From positions 1 to 7,979 of the forward strand of contig CAIYZZ010000188.1 of assembly GCA_903930805.1 (NCBI GenBank): DNA of 7,979 nt, written 5' to 3'. Position numbers and translations under genes: made by a program. Under the pieces are notes generated by a model. The model saw nothing but the letters and a program-made list of their open reading frames with translations, was not told the origin of the DNA and ran no database searches. The first letter of the stretch is position 1. Every line of letters starts with the position of its first letter. This DNA comes from an uncultured Rhodocyclaceae bacterium. GTDB lineage: Bacteria > Pseudomonadota > Gammaproteobacteria > Burkholderiales > Rhodocyclaceae. Shown one piece after another: positions 1-5,940 of this stretch.

Positions 1-1075
1 CAATCATCTCGGGTGTTGGCACCATGACACCGGCGTCGAGCCTAGTGATGTCGAGCAACGCATTCAGTTGCTCGCCGAGGCTCTGGATCGACTGTGAAAG
101 ATAATTGCTGATGTGTTGCTGCTCTGCGCTCAACGCCGTCCTGTCCAAGGCTTCCTTGAACAGGTTGATCGCCTGTATCGGTTGCCGCAAGTCATGGCTG
201 GCGGCGGCAAGGAAGCGCGTTTTGGCCTGACTGGCTGTTTCGACCGCGTCCTTCGCCGCCTGCAGTTCCTGGTTGGCGACGTAAAAGGCTTGCGTCCGTT
301 CAAGCACCTTGTTTTCCAGCATCTCGTGGTAACGCTTCAAGTCCTGCTCATTCTGTTCGATTTCGGCCAGCATCGCATTGAAGCTGTCGACCAGTTCAGT
401 GATCTCATCATGAAGTGCCTCGGCGTTTGGCGGCGGAGCCCGGAGTGAGAAGTTCCTGGTTGCGCGCACTTGGCGGGATGTATCGGCCAGATGAATCACC
501 GGGCCGATAATGCGATCGATGAAACCTTTAGACAGCCCGATCGCCAGCAACAGACCCAGCAGGCTGGCACCGAAGGACAGGAAAGTCTGCCGCAGGTAAG
601 CCTTGCGGGACTCAAGCAGGCTGGCGCGCAAATAGATATGGCCGATGACGTTGCCGTCGAGCAAGATGGGCTGGAAAACCGTGGCCGAGTTGGAAAATGG
701 GTGGATGTCAGGAAAATATGCATTCAGTTTGTTGGGATAATCCGGCAGTTCGGTGACATCGCCATAGATGGCCAGATGGTCGCCCTCGAGCGGATAAACC
801 GCAGCTGACTTGATTTCCTTCTGCACTTTCAGGATCTGCAAAGCCTCTGCGGCTGCGCTGCGGTCATGAAAAACGACGGCGGCGCTGGCAGCGAGGCCGG
901 TGGCCTTGGCCGTGGTGATCAGCGCTTGACTGATTTGCTCCCGATACTTGTTCCATTCGAGAAGGGTGCCGCCCACCATTGAAATCGTCATTGCAATAAT
1001 GCTGACCAGCAGAACCAACCGGAACAACTGGAAGCGTACGGAGCCTGTGCGGAGATGGGTGTGCAGTTGCTGCAT
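1..1075 (-). CDS. Membrane sensor histidine kinase with CHASE8-like periplasmic domain, HAMP and HisKA (partial, C-terminus beyond left edge)
   Basis: I translated this frame myself: 358 residues from the ATG at 1075-1073, open to the window edge. Residues about 15-37 form a first membrane helix, about 40-150 a periplasmic sensor resembling CHASE8 (the sensor class of YfiN), and about 163-182 a second helix. HAMP follows at about 183-238 (GPVIHLADT, then DEITELVDSFNAML), then a coiled-coil linker at about 235-285. HisKA starts near 285, with H-box ASHDLRQPIQ and phosphoacceptor His294 (codon 196-194). The HATPase domain, and any receiver, lie outside the window; the HDLRQP type of H-box is common in hybrid kinases, so a C-terminal receiver is plausible but unseen. 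The ATG lies 6 bp after the YfiR-family stop, with no strong ribosome-binding site, which suggests coupled translation. Predicted role: ATP-dependent phosphotransfer in response to a periplasmic cue. The kinase call is firm; the CHASE8 assignment is by topology, size and context. Confidence 0.9.
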   Translation of the reverse strand, partial: MQQLHTHLRTGSVRFQLFRLVLLVSIIAMTISMVGGTLLEWNKYREQISQALITTAKATGLAASAAVVFHDRSAAAEALQILKVQKEIKSAAVYPLEGDHLAIYGDVTELPDYPNKLNAYFPDIHPFSNSATVFQPILLDGNVIGHIYLRASLLESRKAYLRQTFLSFGASLLGLLLAIGLSKGFIDRIIGPVIHLADTSRQVRATRNFSLRAPPPNAEALHDEITELVDSFNAMLAEIEQNEQDLKRYHEMLENKVLERTQAFYVANQELQAAKDAVETASQAKTRFLAAASHDLRQPIQAINLFKEALDRTALSAEQQHISNYLSQSIQSLGEQLNALLDITRLDAGVMVPTPEMI

Positions 1076-1081
1076 GCCGCG

Positions 1082-1618
1082 CTACTCGATGATGCGACGT
1101 GTCAGCTTCAACAGTTGCGGATAGAAACGCAGTTCGGCGCGCTTCGCTGCGGCCAGATTGATGTCGAAGCGCGCGCCGCCTTCCTGCAACACGATCTCGA
1201 TCATGCCACCGTCCGCCGCGAAACCGGCGTAGCCGCCGACAGTCAGGGTATGGGGTGTCGTCTTATCTTCGACAATACTCAGCCAGCGCTGACGGGAGTC
1301 GACATAGAGCACATCGCAATTGGCCTGTTTGCTGTAGCGTACTGTGGCCAGGGACTTGCCGCGCACCTGCCGCGTGCCGAGTTCCTCAAGCGCGTCAATC
1401 TGCGCCAGATCCCTGGTGGCGGTACATATGTGTAGTGGGTGCAGTTGCGGACGGCCAGCCTCCGCAGGCCACTCGGTGAATTTGATGAAGTTGAACAGCA
1501 GGGCTGCGCGCACCACCTGTTCCGAGGCCGTTTCAGCCGCGAAAACAAGGGCGCTGCCCAGCACCGATGACGCAAGCATCACCCACAGCCAGCGGCGAGA
1601 TTGGATGAACAGTTTCAT
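1082..1618 (-). CDS. YfiR-family (DUF4154) periplasmic protein
   Basis: A 178-residue secreted protein. Residues 1-28 are a signal peptide (basic MKLFIQSRR, hydrophobic core, likely cleavage after VFA). The mature part shows the DUF4154 hallmarks: LLFNFIKFTEWP near the start, CDVLYVD mid-protein, LTVGGYAGFAADGGMIEIV, and a C-terminal INLAAAKRAELRF...QLLKL. In Pseudomonas, YfiR is a periplasmic repressor that holds the CHASE8 diguanylate cyclase YfiN inactive and is sequestered by the outer-membrane protein YfiB. Here the neighbours are a TonB receptor upstream and a CHASE8-like kinase downstream, so I infer it relays between those two. Only two cysteines remain in the mature chain (C65 and C101), room for one disulphide. 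Start choice: GTG at 1624 and ATG at 1618 are both in frame; ATG is preferred because GGTG lies just upstream of it. The gap to the receptor stop is then 20 bp. Family assignment is strong; the relay role is inference. Confidence 0.92.
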   Translation of the reverse strand: MKLFIQSRRWLWVMLASSVLGSALVFAAETASEQVVRAALLFNFIKFTEWPAEAGRPQLHPLHICTATRDLAQIDALEELGTRQVRGKSLATVRYSKQANCDVLYVDSRQRWLSIVEDKTTPHTLTVGGYAGFAADGGMIEIVLQEGGARFDINLAAAKRAELRFYPQLLKLTRRIIE

Positions 1619-1638
1619 CGTCACCAGGCTTGATCCGG

Positions 1639-3582
1639 TCAGAACTTGTAGCGGATTTCCGCGTAGTAATTGCGCCCGGGCAGCGGCAGATTATTCGGCA
1701 GTCGCGTACTCGAGTAATCCACTGCATCTTCATCGAACAGGTTGCGAATGGATGCCGCAAACTCCCACTGCCGATCATGGGAATAGCGGATCGTGGTATC
1801 CGCCAGTGCATAAGCGCCCTCTTGTGAACGCCGATCACCGGCTGGCAGCGGCCGTTTGTCAAACCAGTTGGCTTGCAGGTTCCAGTTCCAGTTCGGCATG
1901 AATGCCCAGTCCGCGCGCAGGTAGGCTTGCTGCAAGGGGATACCCAGGTCACGCAAGGGTGATTCAACTTCTTTCATGTACGTCAGGTTGCCGGCAAGCC
2001 TCAGCGTCTTGGTTGCCTGCCACTGGGCTTCGAGTTCGATACCGCGCGTCACATAGCGGTCGAAATTCTCGAATTTGTTGGTTACCGGATCGGGTGCAAT
2101 CACATCCCGCCGATCAAAGTGGTAGAGGTTGGCTCCCAGTCTCAAATCCCGCGTGGCAAGATACGAAAACGACAGGTCCCAGGTATGTGACTTTTCCGGT
2201 TTGAGATCGGGGTTGGATGCGTTCGCTGATGTCTGGGAGTAAAGCTCCAGATAGGAAGGCGCACGAAACGCCTGACCGTACATCAGTTTCGTCGTGAGTC
2301 TCTCCGTGCCCTGCCAGACCAGCGCCAAGCGTGGGTTCAACGTGCCACCGAAATCGGAGTAATGGTCATAACGCGCGCCGGCGGTGAGCTCCCAGTCCTC
2401 CGCCAGACTCCAGACATCCTGCACGAACAGATAGTTGTTCCGGCGCACACTTTCTGGCGCGAAGTTGCCAGGGACCCCGTCTATCAGTTGTTTGACAAAA
2501 TACAGGTCCTGCCAGACGTAGCCACCCCCCACGCGCAGTTGGTGATTCCTGAAGCCGCTGTAAAGGCCACCGACCTCGAAATTCAAGCGTTGTTCGGCTG
2601 AATTCAAGTCGTTGAACGATTGACCCGGACCCGGCGGGCGCTCCCAAAAACCATTACCCGAGGAATAGTCGATGTCCCGATAGCGCAGTTCGGCATTGAG
2701 CCCCCAGTCCTGGGCAAAACTTGCGTTGTTGTAGAGCAGGGCAAGGCCGGTCTGGCTGTCGTTCGCGCGCGTGAGAGGATCGAGAACGGCGGCACCGGTG
2801 AGCCCGATGGCAACATTGTCGTGGCGTGTGTAATCCGCCAGCAGGCGCCAGTTTTCTTTCCCGATGGAGAGGTGGAGATCCTGATTGTTCCAACCGTAAT
2901 CGGCATGGCCGGAGGCATTGAGCCTGTCCTGGGCAATGAAGGGCTGATGGCCATCCGTGTGCGATACGTCCGCCGTAAAGTTGATATCAAACCCGTTCCA
3001 GTTCGTGCCATGCTGCATCCAGCCCGCTTGGGTATCGAAACTGCCTGCCCGCACGCCCACCTCGGATTGGTTGATCTTCCCGGCGGTCTTGGTGATGACG
3101 TTGATCACGCCGGCGGCAGCATCGGAGCCGAACAACGCGGAGCCGGGCCCGCGAATAATTTCCACCCGCTCGATCATGTTTGCGGGCATGCCCTTCCAAA
3201 AAATACTCGGTGACCACACCAGATCCTTGGCCGGCGCACCATTCACCATCAGCAGAACGTTGGCACCGGAAGCACCGCGAAAAGTGATCAGCGGCTTGAA
3301 GCCGAACAGGTTGCTCTTGATGTAAATGCCCGGCACGCTCTGCAGGATTTCCATGAGATTGGTCGTGCCGGTGGCCTTGATGTCTTCTGCCGTGATGAGC
3401 GAGATGACTGCGGGCGCCCTGGAGAGACTTTTCTGTGTATTGGTGGAGATGTTGACCTTCAAATCCATCACATCTTCCAGCCTCATTGCCAGCAATTGAT
3501 CCATCTCTTCCGAACTCTCCGCATAAGCGGATAGTGCTGTGAACAGACTCGTGAGCAACAGGACAAGCAAGCGTTTTTTCAT
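1639..3582 (-). CDS. TonB-dependent outer-membrane receptor
   Basis: A 647-residue outer-membrane beta-barrel. Residues 1-21 are a signal peptide (MKKR, hydrophobic core, cleavage after AYA). The plug domain spans about 50-170 and carries family motifs: APAVISLITAEDI, LMEILQSVPGIYI, FRGASGANVLLMVNG, RVEIIRGPGSALFGSDAAAGVINVITK. The remainder is alternating barrel strands, including RAPSYLELYSQT and NPDLKPEKSHTWDLSFSY, ending in YYAEIRYKF with the terminal Phe used in barrel assembly. Such receptors take up ligands such as siderophores, cobalamin or other scarce solutes using TonB energy; the substrate cannot be read from the sequence. There is no N-terminal STN signalling domain of the FecA/FpvA type, since the plug begins soon after the signal peptide. 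The length is at the compact end of the family. It sits second in the operon, 22 bp after the dual-receiver gene, with a weak GGA ribosome-binding motif about 8 bp before the ATG. Confidence 0.95.
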   Translation of the reverse strand: MKKRLLVLLLTSLFTALSAYAESSEEMDQLLAMRLEDVMDLKVNISTNTQKSLSRAPAVISLITAEDIKATGTTNLMEILQSVPGIYIKSNLFGFKPLITFRGASGANVLLMVNGAPAKDLVWSPSIFWKGMPANMIERVEIIRGPGSALFGSDAAAGVINVITKTAGKINQSEVGVRAGSFDTQAGWMQHGTNWNGFDINFTADVSHTDGHQPFIAQDRLNASGHADYGWNNQDLHLSIGKENWRLLADYTRHDNVAIGLTGAAVLDPLTRANDSQTGLALLYNNASFAQDWGLNAELRYRDIDYSSGNGFWERPPGPGQSFNDLNSAEQRLNFEVGGLYSGFRNHQLRVGGGYVWQDLYFVKQLIDGVPGNFAPESVRRNNYLFVQDVWSLAEDWELTAGARYDHYSDFGGTLNPRLALVWQGTERLTTKLMYGQAFRAPSYLELYSQTSANASNPDLKPEKSHTWDLSFSYLATRDLRLGANLYHFDRRDVIAPDPVTNKFENFDRYVTRGIELEAQWQATKTLRLAGNLTYMKEVESPLRDLGIPLQQAYLRADWAFMPNWNWNLQANWFDKRPLPAGDRRSQEGAYALADTTIRYSHDRQWEFAASIRNLFDEDAVDYSSTRLPNNLPLPGRNYYAEIRYKF

Positions 3583-3604
3583 GTTGTTTCCGGGGTGATG
3601 CTGG

Positions 3605-4405
3605 TTACCCTGCGCGCAGGATTTTCGTCAGCAGTGCCTTGACGGTATTCGGTTCGAAGGGCTTGTCGCAGATGCCCGAGACGCCGGCTTCCTCGATGGC
3701 GGCGAGCCGCCCTTGATCGGACTCGCTGGTCACCATCAGCACCGGCACCGAATTCTGCCAGCTTTTCTGGCGGATGTAGTCGATCAACCCCTTGCCATCC
3801 ATCTCCGGCATGTTGTAGTCGGTGACGACCAGATCGACCATGGCCTCGTCAAGAATGGTGGCGGCTTCTTTGCCGTTGCTGGCCTCGATGAAGTGGCTGA
3901 TGCCGAGGTTCTCGAGCACGCGGCGGATGAATTTGCGCGCGCTGGGACTGTCATCGACGATCAGTACCTTGAGTTCTTCGAGATCGGCCAGATCGATGTC
4001 GAGTGGGGCATCGGCATCGAGATAGTCGAGTGTTGCCCGCAATGCCATACCCAGCTGGGCTGCGGTAAAGGGCTTGGGCAGGATGCCGCAGACGCCAGAT
4101 TGCCGCACCGGCTCAAGCACCTGCGGCCGGGTTTCGCTCGAAATCAGAATGAAGGGCGTGTGCTCGGTAGCCGGATCGGCACGCAGACGCTGTACCAGAT
4201 CGGTGCCCGCCATGTCGGGCAGGTAGAGTGCGCTGATGATGAGCGAGGGCGCCTGCACGCCCAGCCGCGCAAACATCGCACCGGCATTTTCAAAGCGCTC
4301 GACGTTGCGCACGCCATGCTGACCAAGCAGAGCCGCGATGATGCGCCCCTGCGTTTGCGAAGGTTCGACGAGATAGACGACAAGATCGGCAAATCCTGTG
4401 AGCAT
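3605..4405 (-). CDS. Response regulator with two tandem receiver domains, the first degenerate
   Basis: 266 residues with no DNA-binding or enzymatic output domain. REC1 (about 8-128) ends in the expected LPKPF (Lys111) but has Ala59 where the phosphoacceptor Asp belongs (LIISALYLPD), and its acidic pocket is reduced to VEPS (Glu14), so it probably cannot be phosphorylated. REC2 (about 146-264) is canonical: acidic pair Asp151-Asp152 (LIVDDSPSAR), acceptor Asp196 (VVTDYNMPEMDG), Thr226 (VLMVTSE) and Lys248 (CDKPF). A linker of about 17 residues joins them. Receiver-only proteins work by phosphodependent contact with partners or as relay intermediates. As first gene of the operon that ends with a histidine kinase, it is the obvious candidate acceptor, although that pairing is inferred. 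The start at 4405 immediately precedes the first receiver strand (VVYLVEPS), so little N-terminus can be missing. It diverges from birA across 21 bp. Confidence 0.93.
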   Translation of the reverse strand: MLTGFADLVVYLVEPSQTQGRIIAALLGQHGVRNVERFENAGAMFARLGVQAPSLIISALYLPDMAGTDLVQRLRADPATEHTPFILISSETRPQVLEPVRQSGVCGILPKPFTAAQLGMALRATLDYLDADAPLDIDLADLEELKVLIVDDSPSARKFIRRVLENLGISHFIEASNGKEAATILDEAMVDLVVTDYNMPEMDGKGLIDYIRQKSWQNSVPVLMVTSESDQGRLAAIEEAGVSGICDKPFEPNTVKALLTKILRAG

Positions 4406-4412
4406 GGGTTCC

Positions 4413-4420
4413 AGTATAGT
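4413..4420. promoter_or_regulatory. Possible divergent promoter with overlapping -10-like hexamers
   Basis: The 21-bp gap between two divergent start codons contains AGTATAGT. Plus-strand TATAGT (4415-4420) ends 6 bp before the birA ATG. Minus-strand TATACT (4418-4413) ends 7 bp before the dual-receiver ATG. Each would place a transcription start on or next to the start codon, giving leaderless or nearly leaderless mRNAs. birA shows no Shine-Dalgarno sequence; the regulator has only a weak GGA. No good -35 element or extended TG motif is visible on either strand, so this is a suggestion from position and symmetry only. Confidence 0.35.
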
Positions 4421-4426
4421 CGCAGC

Positions 4427-5209
4427 ATGCCGGCTCCTCCATCCCTCAATCTCGCTAGCATTTCCCGGGCGCTGGGCAGCCAGGCCTGTCGATTCGATGT
4501 CGATCTCGTGGAGCGTTGTGACTCGACGAATGCCGTCTTGCTGGCCCGCGCCGAAGCCGGTGCGCCCTCGGGCACGGTGGTGATTGCCGCAACGCAGACG
4601 GCAGGGCGGGGACGTCGCGGCCGCCAGTGGATCTCCGCGCCGGGCGACAGCCTGACGTTTTCACTCTTCTGGCGTTTCGCAGCGGGCACCGCGCCCGCCG
4701 GATTGTCGCTGGCCGTTGGATTGGCGGTTGCCAAAGCGCTTGAAAAAGTCGGCGCTGGCAGGACGGCGCTCAAATGGCCGAACGACCTCCTGCTGGAAGG
4801 CAAAAAGCTGGGCGGAATTCTGGTCGAGTTGCTGCCGGGTGCGCCGCATGCGGCCGTGATCGGTATCGGCCTCAACCTGCGTTTGCCGGCGGCACTGCCG
4901 GATGAGCTGCGTGCGCAGAGTGCGGCGCTGAATAGCGGACAAGACCCGAACATTCTCTTGGCCACGACCCTGAGCGAATTGCTGGCGGTGCTGGAAACTT
5001 TTGCAGTTACCGGATTTGCCGGCTTGCGTGACGCCTGGGCGGCACGTCATGCTTTTGAGAACGCGCCGGTGCGCCTTCTTTCCGATTTTGCGCCACCGCG
5101 TGAAGGCGTCTGCCGCGGTGTCGATGTCGATGGCGCGCTGCTGCTGGAGGCGGAGGGTCGCATCGAGCGCGTGCTATCCGGCGAAGTTTCGTTGCGGGGT
5201 GCCGGGTGA
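4427..5209 (+). CDS. birA: Biotin--[acetyl-CoA-carboxylase] ligase, monofunctional
   Basis: A 260-residue enzyme that activates biotin to biotinyl-5'-AMP and attaches it to a lysine of biotin carboxyl carrier protein. Visible motifs: CDSTN (31-35) near the start of the catalytic domain, the adenylate-binding loop TAGRGRRGRQW (58-68), KWPND (116-120), GKKLGGILVE (125-134) with the catalytic Lys, GIGLN (146-150), and a small C-terminal beta domain around GVDVDGALLLE (231-241). The N-terminal helix-turn-helix that lets E. coli BirA repress biotin genes is absent. The same frame stays open far upstream, but that stretch is antisense to the dual-receiver gene and carries no HTH motif, so ATG 4427 is the likely start. 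There is no clear ribosome-binding site. The stop overlaps the coaX start (GTGA), which points to translational coupling. Length and motifs match class I ligases. Confidence 0.95.
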   Translation: MPAPPSLNLASISRALGSQACRFDVDLVERCDSTNAVLLARAEAGAPSGTVVIAATQTAGRGRRGRQWISAPGDSLTFSLFWRFAAGTAPAGLSLAVGLAVAKALEKVGAGRTALKWPNDLLLEGKKLGGILVELLPGAPHAAVIGIGLNLRLPAALPDELRAQSAALNSGQDPNILLATTLSELLAVLETFAVTGFAGLRDAWAARHAFENAPVRLLSDFAPPREGVCRGVDVDGALLLEAEGRIERVLSGEVSLRGAG

Positions 5210-5940
5210 TTCTCTGTCTGGATGCCGGAAATACAAGGCTCAAGTGGGGGTTGTGGGATGGCGCTGGCTGGCGGGAACAGGGTGCGTGCGCTCACGTTGC
5301 TATCGGCGAGTTGCCTCGTTCGCTGCCGGTTCCACCGTTGCAGATCGTGGCGTGCAACGTCGCGGGTGCCCGTGTGGCGGCGCAGATCGAAGCGCTTGCC
5401 GGCGCGCTGGCGGTGCCGCTCGCATGGTTTCGCAGTAGCGCCGCCGCCGGCGGGGTTGTGAATGGCTACGACAACCCTGCCCAACTCGGTGCCGACCGCT
5501 GGGCGGCGCTCATTGGTGCGCGCGCCCTGCACGCGGGTGCGGCGCTCGTGGTAATGGCCGGCACCGCGACAACGATTGACGTGCTCGATGCGGACGGCGT
5601 GTTTCGCGGCGGCCTGATTCTCCCCGGCCTTGATCTCATGCGGCAGGCGCTGGCACGCAACACGGCAGGTTTGCCGGAGGCCTGCGGAAGCTACCGTGCG
5701 ACGCCGACGAATACCGACGATGCCATCGTCAGTGGCGCTCTGCAGGCGACGCTGGGTGCCATCGAACGCATGGCGTGCCGTCTCGCGAACAGCGACTTTT
5801 TATGCCTCCTCTCCGGCGGCGCGGCCGCTGCACTGGCACCGCACCTGAACCTGCCCTTGCGCCAAATCGACAATCTCGTGCTGGCGGGTTTGGTAAGATC
5901 GTGGCATGACAACCACAACCACCACAACCACTGCGCGTGA
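5206..5940 (+). CDS. coaX: Type III pantothenate kinase
   Basis: A 244-residue cytosolic enzyme for the first step of CoA synthesis, ATP-dependent phosphorylation of pantothenate. It is an ASKHA-fold kinase. Motifs: DAGNTRLKWG (6-15) for phosphate binding, NGYDNPAQLGADRWAAL (86-102) with the probable catalytic Asp97, AGTATTIDVL (118-127), GGLILPG (135-141), the TNTDDAIVSG stretch (169-177) and LSGG (202-205). The start is GTG at 5206, overlapping the birA stop by 4 bp; the DAGNT motif begins at residue 6, so no earlier start is needed. The last residues form an unusual His/Asn-rich tail (WHDNHNHHNHCA), encoded by the repeat that also supplies the N-terminus of the next gene in another frame. 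The enzyme core is finished before this tail. The birA-coaX pair is common in betaproteobacteria. Confidence 0.95.
   Translation: MILCLDAGNTRLKWGLWDGAGWREQGACAHVAIGELPRSLPVPPLQIVACNVAGARVAAQIEALAGALAVPLAWFRSSAAAGGVVNGYDNPAQLGADRWAALIGARALHAGAALVVMAGTATTIDVLDADGVFRGGLILPGLDLMRQALARNTAGLPEACGSYRATPTNTDDAIVSGALQATLGAIERMACRLANSDFLCLLSGGAAAALAPHLNLPLRQIDNLVLAGLVRSWHDNHNHHNHCA

Noticed and set aside
27..46. Possible TonB box or extra regulatory motif in the mature receptor N-terminus (around LEDVMDLKVNIST, receptor residues 35-47; coordinates here are residue numbers)
   Set aside because: It does not match the TonB-box consensus well enough to annotate as a feature.
113..808. Two plus-strand open frames of about 110 codons near the left edge
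   Set aside because: Both are antisense to the histidine kinase, which runs uninterrupted on the minus strand with TM, HAMP and HisKA motifs in order.
1618..1624. GTG at 1624 as start of the YfiR-family protein
   Set aside because: Possible, but the ATG two codons later has a GGTG just upstream and gives a cleaner signal-peptide N-terminus; the difference is two residues.
2620..3213. 197-codon plus-strand open frame
   Set aside because: It is antisense to the TonB receptor plug and barrel, whose motifs are unmistakable; no family pattern is seen in the plus-strand translation.
3713..4426. Long in-frame plus-strand extension upstream of birA, which could make a larger BirA with an N-terminal domain
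   Set aside because: It is antisense to the well-supported dual-receiver gene, its translation has no helix-turn-helix or other recognisable motif, and the BirA catalytic domain is complete from ATG 4427.
4144..4965. 273-codon minus-strand open frame across the start of the dual-receiver gene and into birA
   Set aside because: It is antisense to birA and out of frame with the dual-receiver gene; its Ser/Arg/Pro-rich composition is typical of a GC-rich shadow frame.
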